The position numbers and the translations under genes are program-made. From positions 33,508 through 97,507 of the forward strand of contig JAKCPI010001798.1 of NCBI GenBank assembly GCA_023213315.1: a DNA stretch of 64,000 nt, written 5' to 3'. The notes beneath the pieces were generated by a model. It ran no database searches, was not told the origin of the DNA, and saw only the letters and a program-made list of their open reading frames with translations. This stretch comes from Euborellia annulipes. Lineage: Eukaryota; Arthropoda; Insecta; Dermaptera; Anisolabididae. Positions 1 through 11,250 of the stretch are shown in pieces. Position 1 is the first letter of the stretch; each line of letters opens with the position of its first letter.

Positions 1-1392
1 AAATTTTAAAGCCATTAATTTCACTCCATTAAAAAAACTTTGTAATTGTAAGCTTTATATATTCTCAGGGTGCGAATTACCTTGGGAGCTGGGGAGGCTT
101 ACCCCTCTGATGAAAGCAAAAACTTTTCCCCCAGGGGATAAGCTTTATCCCACTCCTAAAAGAAAAGCGAAATATTACTCTAATGATATTTTTTTTATTT
201 ATTTTAAAACAGAGGCTACAATTATTAATAAATGTAAAAAAGGATGGCTGATCCTCGGGACGTCCCTGTCCCAAGGGTATATAATTTTGATAATATTAAT
301 TTATAACTCATAATATAAAATTCGACTTCAATCACTGCTAAGCAAGATTAAATTGCAAAATTGAACCTCTTTTTTTTTAAACAAAAATCTCGTAATTACC
401 AGTTAAAATAAAATCTGCTTTTTTAAAACATTCCAAATTCATTATTGTTTCAATTTATCTTTATCTGATATCTTCCTTTAAATTGCCATTTGTTTGAAAA
501 TGTTTTCATATTCGAACAAATTAGACTTCCATTCATTTAAATAATAATCATATTTAAAATGTTTTCATTCGGAATATTTCATATCTGATTCTTTGTTCCT
601 CTCCCTCTTGTTAACAATTGATGATTACAAAGTTGTTAGCCAAATGCTATTTGCATAGAGTATTACTTAAAATTTTATAGCGGAGAAACAATTAACAGAG
701 ACCAAGATAGGTATCACCAGGAGATCAGCTTTAAAACGCGTTAACAACATTAAAAAAAGAAACTTTCATTTTTTTTCTGCTGACCCATGCCAATGTTCTG
801 ACCTTTAAACCCTAAAAATGACTCAAGAGTTTACTAACTTGAATCCCTTGGCTAAACCAACGGTTGTGCATATTAAAATAAATGAAAAAAACTTGAAACT
901 TTCTAAAAATCAATAGAGCAAGCGACATTTTCTAGTCCTTGGAGAGCCCTAAAATGTGCTGCATTATTTTAAATTAAACAAAAAAGGATTTTGGATTCTT
1001 TTAACTTTTTAAATTATATGATACTCTCTCATATAAAAATGATTAGAAAAATAATCTGTTATAAGCTAAACATTTCAACTTTTTTCCTTCTTTTTAATGA
1101 AACAAAAATTGTTTAATGTTGTTGTTTTCAATTAGATAAAATATAAAATGAATAAGATATTTTCATCATAGGTGGAACTAGAATATTTTTTCGGAGGGGG
1201 GGGGGCATAGCCCCTGAGGCTTTTTTAGAGTGAATACTTTATAACCTTTATTTTAATTAATTTTAAATGTTTTTTTTTTTTTTTAGATTTTTGCAACACT
1301 ATAGTGAACTTAAATTTTTTGAAGTAGGCCTACTTCCGATTGTATATATTGATAGATCGCTAAATCTATCTTGAGATCTAATACTTCTTACC
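1..1392. other. gene-free AT-rich spacer
   Basis: No coding region is supported; the short frames near 77-313 have no codon signature and overlap on opposite strands. The sequence is mostly A/T runs. At about 1170-1215 there is a GTGGAACTAG-type start followed by a poly-G run, which resembles the 5' end of hAT-like MITEs in this window, but I found no matching right end. One TAGGCCTA palindrome lies at 1325-1332. Confidence 0.6.
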
Positions 1393-1401
1393 CAATTTTT
1401 T

Positions 1402-1673
1402 GCCCTCGGGGTTTGGTGTAGAGGTTAGCGTGCTAACCTCGTATACCAAAAGTCGCGGGTTCGGACCCCAGGCAGTCCGATTATTTTATTTAAGCCACTT
1501 GGATACCAAATGGCTTAAATAAGAATGCCTGGACCCCTAATATGTATATTAATCTCTATAACGGATATCGCAAAAGTCTTAAATGGCCTGAGTTGCCGAA
1601 AAGACTGTGTGTATGTGTGTGTGATTGAGAAAAAAGTGTGAGTGTTTTTTTAAATAAAAATAAAATAAAAAAA
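1402..1673 (+). mobile_element. SINE-1, full-length tRNA-derived SINE
   Basis: The head carries a pol III A-box-like TGGTGTAGAGG and a B-box GGTTCGGACCC at tRNA spacing, starting with GCCCTCGGGG. The body has a tRNA-unrelated part with GCCATTTGG-like and TGGCTTAAAT segments, the core TTGCCGAAAAGACT, a TGTG-rich stretch and an A-rich tail. The 9-bp direct repeat CAATTTTTT at 1393-1401 and 1674-1682 is a TSD, as expected for LINE-mediated retroposition. The partner LINE is not visible here. This copy defines the family together with those at 24968, 41110, 53051 and 63057. Confidence 0.9.
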
Positions 1674-1992
1674 CAATTTTTTACCAAATTTATTGACAAA
1701 GTTACTGCAACTTGCAATAACTTATATAGATTTGTTGTTGTAGATCCATTTGAACTAATGTAAGTAACTTATTTACACGGAATCTGTTTCTAAATCATTT
1801 TTTATTTATAAAGAGCAGTGGTTAGCGTACTTGCCCTTTTTACTAGGGCTCATGATTTTCATCTTATTTTATTTATTTTCGAAATTTTTTTCAATTCTAA
1901 AATTCTATATAAGTCACTTTGTTTAGCACACGCTTCAAGTCATCAATGACCTCGGAGTGCTCAAGAAGCACCCGGAAACGAGGATTTGTATT
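1674..1992. other. AT-rich spacer with a degenerate tRNA-like fragment
   Basis: Around 1811-1850 a stretch resembling a tRNA A-box (GCAGTGGTTAGCG) may be an old SINE head, but no B-box follows. Nothing else is recognisable. Confidence 0.4.
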
Positions 1993-2350
1993 CAGGGGCG
2001 CCGGAACGAATTTGAACCAGGGGAGGGGGGGGCAAAAATTTTTTTTTAGAAAATTAAAATAATTTAATATGTTTAAATAGTATAAAACAAAAACAAATCT
2101 ACTATAAAACTTTAAAAATTTTAAATAAAATCACAATTTTAATAAAATTAAAATTTTAAAAACTTTGGTAGTGATTTTATCAAAAATTTTTGGAAAAAAA
2201 TGAATTTCTTACTCTTTTAATTTTTTTTTAATTTAGAAGATTTTATTTTTCAAAAGTAAAAAAGAAATTTTGCCCCCCTCTGCCCCCCCCTGTAGGATGC
2301 GAACTGGGGGGGGCAAGGATACATCTCCCCCCCCAGTTCCGGCGCCTATG
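1993..2350. mobile_element. hAT-type MITE with perfect 8-bp TSD
   Basis: The ends CAGGGGCGCCGGAAC and GTTCCGGCGCCTATG form imperfect terminal inverted repeats. The flanks TTTGTATT at 1985-1992 and 2351-2358 are an exact 8-bp duplication, the size made by hAT transposases. The interior has no coding capacity: poly-G near the left end, an A/T-rich middle and poly-C near the right end. It is therefore non-autonomous. The perfect TSD suggests fairly recent insertion. The long G/C homopolymers may have uncertain lengths. Confidence 0.9.
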
Positions 2351-2358
2351 TTTGTATT

Positions 2359-3706
2359 ATATTATTGGGCATGAATGAGCGCCGAAGACAGCTAAAATAT
2401 ATATAAATACAAATTAAGGGTGCCCTAGTTGAGTTTTGTCCCCTCCGCCCTTACGGGCTCGTTACGCCGCTCTATATCTAGGCTATATATCAATTGGCGC
2501 AACCAGAGACAAGCGTTAACCCCTCCATTCTCCCAAGAGAGAGAAAATATAGTTTCTAGAGTCGCAGGTGATGATGTATTTTTCAACCTTCGAAACTTTT
2601 CTTGTTTTTTCGTTTAAAAAAATGTTTGCTTTTATACAATAATTTATAAATATATATTTACTAAGCTTAAGATCTCCTGCTTAATACAAAATAACAAGCG
2701 AGTCCCTTAAAAAATCCTTAACTCCGCCCTCCCTCCCCCTCTTCACTGTGATATTTCCAAGTGATGAAATCATTTTATTTTTTATTTTTTTTTTTTTTTT
2801 AATTACATTGAATATCAGTTAATTTGAAAAGTGGTTTTTAAATGGCCTTAGTTGCTGAATAAATTAAAAATTTTAGACAAACTTACTTTGAAGAACCCTA
2901 TAGTAATCACATCAGATTATTTACCTCATCTCATCACAAAAAACTTGTCTCTGTCAAAAAGTATCTTTGACAATTACTGGGAAATTCATTTTATATTTTA
3001 TTCATCTTTTTTTTCAACAATTTTTCTGTTATAAAGAGAAATTACATTATATTGAATAAATCATGAAAAATCTGTTGATTACTTGAATATTAGAATTAAA
3101 TTTTCAAAAAAAAAAAAAATAAAAAATAACAGGAGGCTATAAATTATTTAACTAATCATTTTTTCTCTCAATTTAGAACAAACCTGTCTTCGCATCATAT
3201 ATTAATCAAAAATTTTAATCAACAAATACATTTCTGATGAAAGGCGGGGTGTTTTTAGGGTGGGTCCCTCTCAAACCTTTTCCCCGGCAACCCCTAATGC
3301 TAATGGCGAAGCAACTTCCGGGTCACCTAAACAGGATTTCCCGGCCTTTAATTGATCACATTCTCTACTATTGGGCATTAATTAATGAGGGAATGACACC
3401 GTTCGATTTAAATATGTAAACACATCCTCTTTATCTCCCTGTTAGTTGTTTACAATGATCAAAGGCCAGAATAAATAAATGATTGCTTTTGTATGGGCCT
3501 ATTAGCATAATATCGAAATTCTAAATTATAACTTAAAGACAATCAATTCTATCAGAATTTATATACTGTAGTTGGAGGGAACTTAAATAAATGTTCCTAT
3601 AGAAATAGAAACTGATGAATAAATTAATTTTATATCTAGTTATTGGGAATTTAACTTGATGATTCAATAGTGAAGAAATAAATAATCTTTAATATGAGGA
3701 TGTGGC
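2359..3706. other. gene-free spacer with a short SINE-core remnant
   Basis: At 2838-2863 the segment AAATGGCCTTAGTTGC matches the SINE-1 core and is a 5'- and 3'-truncated remnant. At 2429-2617 there is a less AT-rich stretch with no recognisable content. At about 3230-3480 there is a unique, GC-richer block discussed as a possible regulatory region. No gene is supported. Confidence 0.5.
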
Positions 3707-4223
3707 ATAAGGGCAGCCAAGGCCAAAAATAAAATAAAAATCTATTTTTTGTCGACGTTTCGAGAGCCGATCGCACTCTTCATCAGGACCTACGACCAGA
3801 CAAACACTTCTATTGTAACAAATCATAATTTACACAAGAATTAACAAAATTAAAAAATAGTAGAGGATATATTCAAATATAAAAATAAAAGATTATCCTC
3901 TCTTATGAAATTAGTTTAAATATACACACTAATAAAAGCAAATTTAATTCATTCGACCTCGAAACAGTAAAGAGTCTTCAAGAAAATATAAATTGATTAA
4001 AACGTTGCTACACTGCCATGTCAAATAACCTGACAACTTGACATCATTTTTGTATGTATCTTACTATTTTTTGATTCTGTTAACTCTTGTGTAAATTATG
4101 ATTTATTACAATAGAATTGTTTGACTGATCGTAGGTCCTGATGAAGAGTGCGATCGGCACTCGAAACGTCGACAAAAAATAGATTTTTTTTTAAATTTTA
4201 TTTTTCGCCTTGGCTGCCCTTAT
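3707..4223. mobile_element. TA-flanked fold-back MITE with paired hairpin modules
   Basis: The outer sequences TAAGGGCAGCCAAGGC and its inverse at about 4209-4223 begin long inverted arms of roughly 150 bp. The arms include the sequence TTTTTTGTCGACGTTTCGAG and a distinctive hairpin module at 3755-3788 and, inverted, at 4138-4170. The flanking dinucleotide TA on both sides fits a Tc1/mariner-type duplication, although TA is weak evidence. There is no transposase. One arm has a mismatched module stem where the other pairs fully. Confidence 0.8.
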
Positions 4224-4383
4224 TTGGAGAGAATTTTTCAATTTTATTAAAACTTTCGGAAGACACACTTCTTCAATACTACTCTGGTATTAACAAATAC
4301 ATACATCTTTCCCTCTTCAGTCATCCGTGTGAGAACTGACACTTTGTGGTTAATTTTGTTCAAAAGGTCCGTGTCACGTCTCA

Positions 4384-4618
4384 GGGGGGGGGGTGCCTTA
4401 CTTAAATATAAAATTTCAACCTCTAGTTCTTTCTGATCTTGAGATATTTTATTCACAGACACACAGACAGACCATTTCGCGGAAACCGCTTTTTTTGGAT
4501 TCAGGGGACCTCAAAACATGTATTGTATATCCATCAAAATCTCGACATCGAATTTTTGACATGAATCCAATACTTTCTCTCTATATATATATTAACATAT
4601 ATAGAGGTAAGAGAAAGT
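4384..4618 (-). mobile_element. R1 repeat, 5' part only
   Basis: On the minus strand this begins with the R1 left-end hairpin ACTTTCTCTTACC...AGAGAGAAAGT around a TA-rich loop and continues through the conserved GAGGTCCCCTGAATCC block and the GGTTGAAATTTTATATTTAAG segment. It is truncated at a run of ten G/C bases at 4384, so the 3' half and terminal hairpin are missing. Confidence 0.8.
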
Positions 4619-6297
4619 AAAAATTCAAATTTAAAATTATTTATTCACTATTTTAGGAAGACTAGTATTTATTTAAGTTTTAATAAATAATTCATGTTTT
4701 TTTTTATTTTCAAAACTTTAAATTCATATATGAAATTCGGTTGGTCGAAAAGTTTATATTGACTTTAGTTGTTTTAACGATTTTTTCTACACCCTCAAAA
4801 TATATTATTTCTTTTTAATTGAGGAGATATTTTACCTACACATACAAACTTCAATATTTGGAATTTAAGTTTTACCTTTAAGGGGGTTCATGAGGTAGAT
4901 GTTACGCATGTTTTTCCTGATAAGCTGGTGTTATGTGTCTTAAAAAGTAAGCCAAAAAACACCTATTACGAAAATTTTCCAAGAGATGTCAGAATGTTAG
5001 CTAATAATTTAATGCATTTGGTTGATTTTTCATTGATCTTTTAAGAATGAATACTTTATAAATGTGATTATTTATTATGTATCTTTTATAAAAGTATATA
5101 AATATAGGCCAGATATAGGCTGATAGGGGCTGTTAGACTAGCTGCCACCTTTTGCAAGAGTGCTAAACTATTTGACACATAATTTTTAAATATATTTACT
5201 AATCTTATTTTAAAATTTTCTTAATTAATATCTGATTAAAAATAACAATAAATTCATTTTTAAATTTAAAAAAAAATTTAAGATTATCGGGGCAGATGGT
5301 TTGCTGTATGAGCTTGATAACAAAAAAATTAATTTCCTTAATTTTTTTAATAAATCATTAAAAAAATTATAACTCTCTGCCCCAATAATCTCTTATGAAT
5401 ATAATTCATTTTAAAAAAACCATTTTGAAAAATTCCTTATAATAGTCTAGTTTTTTTAAAGTACGTTTAGAGTCCTCTCCTACACCCCCTTAAAAAAGTT
5501 TAAAGCAGACAATACTTTCGAAGCCAAAACGTTTTGAAACAATAATATGCATGTGCAGTACGTTATTTTTAACCATTATTTTTGATCTGCTCATGAATCT
5601 GACAGTTTCGAATGTTTTTTAGTTTTTTTAAATCTATTTAGCAAGTGGTTAGAAGGAACGTGAACCCGACCCCAGAATGACTCCTTTAAAGTTACTTTCC
5701 TGACAAACCACGATGTGGTGAAGAGCATAATGATAATTAATTTACTCTATAAATCTCCCGGCTATTTACGATCTATTTAAATAAAATTTTTCTATTATTT
5801 CAAAAGCGGAAATTATACCATCATTAATAATTAATTAGCTGTAACTCTTTGATTTCTCTGCTGACTAACATAATTTGAACCCTTCAGCAATCACTATTAG
5901 TGATGTTCAGGTATTAAAAGGACATCACACATCTATCAATGATATCCCTCCCTATCTCAACGGGACCCCATCTATCTATCCATTTATCTCTACACACTCA
6001 CACGCACTAAATATACACCGATACACCCACACATGTCCCTTTAGAGATATATTGCTTTTGCATTAATATTCAATTTACAACTTATTTGCATTCGATTTTC
6101 TAGTAATTAGATCTCGGTTCATTTATACTAATATTTCATGACCTAATTAAAACCTTTAAATACCAAATTGGAAATTAATACGTTTATTAAAAAGTAGAAT
6201 ATTGTTAGTTTATTGTTTATGTGTGTGAATTTTTATATATATATTTATATATAATATATATATATATATATATATTTAAATAAAAAATCACGTTTTT
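4619..6297. other. gene-free AT-rich spacer
   Basis: Apart from the small inverted-repeat element at 5281-5391, nothing is recognisable. A TA microsatellite lies at about 6233-6275, immediately before the next R1 copy. Short frames such as 5875-6066 look like chance. Confidence 0.5.
5281..5391. mobile_element. small fold-back, 111 bp
   Basis: AGATTATCGGGGCAGA at the left and TCTGCCCCAATAATCT at the right are near-perfect inverted repeats enclosing an AT-rich loop region. Flanks are AT-rich, so a TSD cannot be assigned. It is probably a short MITE derivative. Confidence 0.6.
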
Positions 6298-6933
6298 TCT
6301 TTTCTTCCATGTATATATGTAATATATATATAGAGGAAAGTATTGGTTATGTCAAAAATTCGATGTGAGATTTTGATGGATCTTACGTTTTGAGGTCCCC
6401 TGAATCAAAAAGTGGTTTTCGGACATGGTCTGTCTGTGGGTGGGTGGGTGGGTGGGTGGGTGGGTGGGTGTGTCTGTGTTCAATTTTAAGGATGAAGGAA
6501 TTGAGCTAGAGGTTGAAATTCTATATTTAACAAACACCCCCGGGACCGGAAAAATAAGCTTTTAATCAAAATCGGCCAAAGATTACTAGTACTTTACTGA
6601 TGTACTTTTCAGTTTTTTTCGATTTTCTAAAATTTGCTCCAACGATTTTTTTAAAATTCAAAAATCAATTATGTTTTAGATGTCTATAAAATGTATATTC
6701 TCATTTTGTGATTGAAATCTTCTGAAGACCACTTTACTCTTGTACTCCATAGAAAAGATAGGAGAAATGGTTGATGGATCAAAATATAAATATTTTCATA
6801 CTTATAAATTTTAATCTTGAATTCAATTGTACCTACTGTCGGAAACTAAATACATGTCGACACAAAAATCTGGTGGAAAGCACAGTACACAACTTTCGAT
6901 TAGAAGGTAAGAGAAAGTGTGTGATATAAAGAT
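6298..6933 (+). mobile_element. R1 repeat, diverged full-length copy
   Basis: It runs from a degenerate left end (TTCTTCCATGTATATATG) through the GAGGTCCCCTGAATC block, an expanded GGGT microsatellite at about 6437-6470, the CCCCGGGACCGG block, the ACTAGTACTTTACTGATG block and GTCGACACAAAAATCTGG, to the right-end hairpin. Small deletions in the hairpin arms show age. The hairpin core is in the GATTA...GGTAAGAG orientation. Confidence 0.85.
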
Positions 6934-7674
6934 TTTTTTTTGCAATTCTCTAGAGATGGCTTGGATTAGTAATATCATATCTTGAACAAAATTCTAATTA
7001 ATAATTTGGGGGGGGGAAGATCTGGTCAAATCAAAAGTAGATTTTAGATGGATGTTGAAATATTTAATTTTTGGCCATTGCATAATTGCAATTATTCTAT
7101 TAATTTTGTCATTCCCCCTTTTCAATTAATAATACTAATAATATTTCCCTCGACCTAACAATAAAACAAGTGTCAAAATTTAATCTAATAATGTAATGAG
7201 TTAATGTGTGAAAATTATCAGTAACATTGATTTTATGATAGTTTAACTTTAAAGGTGTATAACTGAATGAAGATGAGCAAGTTTTATACTGTTCTTTATA
7301 AAAATTTATATTTTGAAATTATTTTTTTTTAAATTAACATCTAAATTAAATTTAATTATTTTTAATGAGTATGAAATAAAACCACAGTACAGCCCCCTTT
7401 TAACTGGTCTGGTCTGAACCGAGACCCTGGCCGGTTAATCAGAGGTTTTGGTGAAAAATTGATTTTCATTCAATTTCATCACACTTTTTCGTTTCCCTAA
7501 TTTATTTAAGACAACTCAAGCTTATATAGTAGAAAAATAGACTTGGAAACAAGCGAGTAAATAAACTAGGAAACTTCTTCCTCCTCCCTCTTCACCATCT
7601 GAACAAACATTTTGCACCACCCAGTTTAATTAATTTCTATATTATTTAAAAAAAGAAAAGAATTATTTATTTTT
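6934..7674. other. gene-free AT-rich spacer
   Basis: I see no gene or repeat. A short imperfect inverted sequence around 7399-7435 (ACTGGTCTGG / CCTGGCCGGTT) is the only structure noted. Confidence 0.4.
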
Positions 7675-7692
7675 TAAATAATATTCATTCAT

Positions 7693-7936
7693 TTGCTCAG
7701 GGGCCCACATCTTGTGGGTACGTGGTTGGCGACCACGAGCTGCCCGAGCTGGGACAGGCAGTCCTTCAGTTCTTTGTACTATGTCTGTCTCTTCCTTCCT
7801 CTTTTCAACAGGCGTAGACCGTGCGACGGGCCGGCCCATCCTATTTCTTCCGGTCGCAAAAACGCATGATAGGGTTGGAGGGAAAAAGAGAGGGCCTCCG
7901 ACCCCGCATCGCGGGAATAAGGCGAGGGGAGAAGAA
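7693..7936 (+). mobile_element. GAA-tailed non-LTR-type retroelement (SINE or LINE 3' end)
   Basis: The unit starts near GCTCAGGGGCCCACA and contains the blocks GGCGACCACGAGCTGCCCG and CCGTGCGACGGGCCGGCC. It ends in GAAGAA. The 18-bp direct repeat TAAATAATATTCATTCAT lies exactly on both sides (7675-7692 and 7937-7954), a clear retroposition TSD. It is far more GC-rich than its surroundings. No convincing A/B boxes are present, so it may be a LINE 3' fragment rather than a tRNA SINE. Open frames on both strands (7663-7950) arise from base composition and cross the TSD. Confidence 0.85.
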
Positions 7937-7954
7937 TAAATAATATTCATTCAT

Positions 7955-8958
7955 ATTAAGAGAAGAAAAGACGTGAGGAACTTCCTGGCGTGGGTCCCAC
8001 GACGCAAACTGCTATGAGGGCTTTGCTTTTCTCTCATTCTCATTACAAATAAACAAAAAAGTGGCGGTCCATATAGGAATAAAAGTCATGATAGAAGAAC
8101 ATTACCTAGAGAGGAAGTAGTTGGTCCTCAACTTCTTCTAAATTTGCCTCTTATGTGTCTCTACGTTCAACCCTATACTCTCCCGGCTCACTAGGAACTA
8201 CTTGTCTTTGTGTACGCTTAGTGCAAGAACACAATTGACTTATAATCTCTCTTTTTGCAATTAAAATAAAAAATAAGCAATAGGCAAACAAGTACTTGAC
8301 TTCACTAGAGGGTATATTTATTTTTTTTTAGGAAGGGGGCCGAACTTATATTTAAAGACCCTTCTCCCATCCTAACCCACAAAAATATTTTTAAAATATA
8401 GTGTATTTTGTTCAAAGAACTCTATCAAAGAGAAAATTTTCATTTAAATTTTTTTGTTATTATCTAAAATTCTCTCAAAGACAAGAGTTTTATTAAGTTT
8501 TTTTTTTAATGTAAATATTTTGCTTTTTTTACTATAGGCCCTAATACTTTTATTTATGCAAGGCATTTTTTCAAACTAAAATATAGAAATATATTGTATA
8601 TACCGGCGGGCGGTCCCTCTCGACTTATCCCCCCCCCCCCTTTCCCTCCTTATATACACTCATGTCTAGAGCCACCAGTCATAGAGATGGAAATCCTACG
8701 CACCAAAGGAAATAAAAATACACAATTTATGTTTTATACTCTAATATAAAATCGAACTTTTTTTATCAGGGCTACTCCAGAAATATAATAGTTTTGAAAT
8801 GAGAAATCTTAAATTTGAATAACCGAATAGACCCCTTTCCAAATGATTGGTATCCTCTTCATTTGAAATAAATTAATATTTCAATATTTTAATATTTCAT
8901 AAATACAGGACAGAATCGAGAGGTTTATTATATTGATTATATAGAAATTTAATTTTTT
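7955..8958. other. gene-free spacer
   Basis: There is no supported gene. A GC patch at 8604-8650 (CCGGCGGGCGGTCCCTCTCG then poly-C) looks like a broken hAT-type MITE end. Confidence 0.4.
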
Positions 8959-9047
8959 GCCCTCGGGGCTTGGTGTAGGGGGTTAGATTGCTAACCTCCT
9001 ATACCAAAAGTCGCGGGTTCGGACTCCAGGCAGTCCGAGGATTTTAT
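8959..9047 (+). mobile_element. SINE-1, 5' head only
   Basis: The head matches SINE-1 through both pol III boxes and the CAGGCAGTCCGA segment up to TTTATTTAA, where the TTAA-flanked element at 9052 begins. The distal SINE body is not found beyond that element, so the copy was either already truncated or lost sequence there. Confidence 0.8.
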
Positions 9048-9051
9048 TTAA

Positions 9052-9591
9052 GGTGCGCGTCTCGGAAAACCGTTAAAACACGTTTGACTCGAGGCGGCAC
9101 CAGATGGCGTTAGTGTTCCCCCATTAGAATACACGCAACTTGATCCATTTCATTCTAGACTTTCCAGCTAATTAATTAAAGGCAAAACATTAATTATTCT
9201 TTAACACAATGATTACTAATTTAATTATCTACAACTTATAGAGCTCCTTTTTTTTAATATCTTTTATTTAATGCGATTAATCTAAAAAAATTTTTTTTTT
9301 TTTTGAAAATCAAAAAAAGGGCTTCTATTATTTGTAGATATTTTAAATAGCTTTAATTTTAAAAAAAATTTGAGGTCGATAGCTTCAAAATTGTGGCCGC
9401 TGGAAAGTCCCAAATACACCCGGGCCCCCCCCTAACCTTGGAAAACAAACCACCGGCTGCCGGGGGGGTGCCCCGCGAGGGGGGGAGGAAGGAAGGCGCC
9501 CCCCCACCCCCCCCCCCCGGGGGGTAAATATTTTAAAAAAAAAAAAAAATTTTTTTTTTTCCCGTTTTGGTCAATTTTTGAAGAACAACCT

Positions 9592-9633
<42 letters not shown>

Positions 9634-9933
9634 CTACAACTTATAGAAACCCTTTTTTTATTAATTTTTGAAAAAATAAATTATTTTTTCAGATTAATCG
9701 CATTAAATAAAAGATATTTTTAAAAAATTCGCTCTATATCTTATAGATAATTAAATTAGTAATCATTGTGTTAAAAAATAATTAATTTTCTACCCTTAAT
9801 TAATTAGCTGGAAACTTTAAAATGAAATGGTATAAATCCCTTGTATCCCTATGGGCAAAACTAACGCCATATCTTGCCGCCTAAAGTAACTCGGTACTGA
9901 ATCGTCTTCTAACGGCTTTTCGAGACGCGCACC
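9052..9933. mobile_element. TTAA-flanked fold-back element, 882 bp
   Basis: The termini GGTGCGCGTCTCG and CGAGACGCGCACC are perfect inverted repeats, with exact TTAA at 9048-9051 and 9934-9937, as in piggyBac-type insertion. Arms extend about 300 bp imperfectly, for example AATGATTACTAATTTAATTA and its inverse. The centre (about 9410-9540) is a run of G and C homopolymers with a 35-base T tract nearby, probably a poorly resolved hairpin tip. There is no transposase. The end motif TTAAGGTGCG is shared with the elements at 45584 and 58703. Confidence 0.85.
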
Positions 9934-9937
9934 TTAA

Positions 9938-11250
9938 TAGAATTTTTTATATTAATTTAAAATTGATTGTTTTTTTTGTTTTATAAATATTAATTAATTA
10001 ATCCAATTTCCAAGGTAGTTTGAACCTATCAAGTCCTCCTTATGATATCTTTCTGACATCGATTTAAAAAATTCATTCTCTCCTCGTCTTCTTCTTCTCC
10101 TCTTTATCTCTATTACATCAAAAACGATGATATAATTCCAAGTTTGAAGAGAGAGAGAGAAAAGATATTAAGTTTTTAAATTTTTCAATGAAACTGTCAA
10201 ATCTGTAGCAACTCTATCATATCTCACTCCACAATTCTTTCTTTTCCTCTCTCATTCTATCCTGCTTCATCTTCTATCTGAACCCTCTTCCTTTTCCTCT
10301 CTACCCATCCTCCATTTTCAACTCTATTTCCTTGCTATTCCACTTGTTGTTTCAGATTTTAACGAGTTTTAACTTATTTCAACCATGCTATGAGCATGGG
10401 CCTAGAAGAAAACTTCCAAAAAGATATAGTCACTTATTTTTTTTTTTTAATTCTTAAGCTCTTGTTATAATATCTCAACCCCTTCGCCTGCCGCCTGTCA
10501 AGGCGTTTATATATGAAGATATTTTTTAATTTGATTCACTGGCCGTATATATTAATGAAAAGAAAGATTAAACGCGCTGCGTAGAGTGAAACCCTCGTTT
10601 TGTGTTTTTTTTTTTTTTTTTAACTGACTTTTCTCGGTTGACTGAAGAAGAAGAGAAAGCCTTCGCTCTTTTGGTCTTTAATAAATATGGTTATATATAA
10701 AAAACGTAGAAAAAAATATAATAAGCTTCATTTATTCTAATGACATTCAAAAGCCCATACATTTTCTTAATTTCAATATAGCGAGATAAACATTTATTAA
10801 CTAATTTAAATTTAAATAGTTTTCGAGATTTATAAGATATTTAATTATTATTCAGTGATATTTATTTGTTTGTTCAAAAAACTTTTAAATATTTTCTTAT
10901 TTAATTTATCTTCTAAAGTTCTATCAATAAAAAAAAATTTGACAAATAGGTCACCATAATAAAAATAATATATAAAAAAAATATTGCTTTAATAGATAAA
11001 TAATAAGCTATTGAAAAAGTTTGGTTTATCGGTTTTTTTTGACAAAGCCAAAAAGTATGAAAAATAATGCATTAGAGGCTGAAAGTGTAAATGATGGAAA
11101 TTTGTTTAGAGGGACTTTAACGACCGGATCTTAAAAATACTTTATTGCTTCTAGAGATAAACATTTTCGACTTTGACAGTTTAAAAGACTAGTTTTAATT
11201 TTATTTAAACTTATAGATAATAAATAAACAACTGGTTTAATTGAATTTTA
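9938..11250. other. gene-free spacer, partly CT-rich
   Basis: About 10080-10330 is pyrimidine-rich (TTCTTCTTC and CTCTCTAC-like). The remainder is AT-rich with long T runs. I found no repeat family or coding region. Confidence 0.4.

Noticed and set aside
1402..1490. Possible functional tRNA gene
   Set aside because: A/B boxes are present, but the acceptor stem does not pair, and the same head occurs many times with a common tail and TSDs, so it is a SINE.
7663..7950. Overlapping open frames on both strands, 75-95 codons
   Set aside because: They lie over a GC-rich retroelement and cross its TSD; the same frames recur at the second copy (31792-32101).
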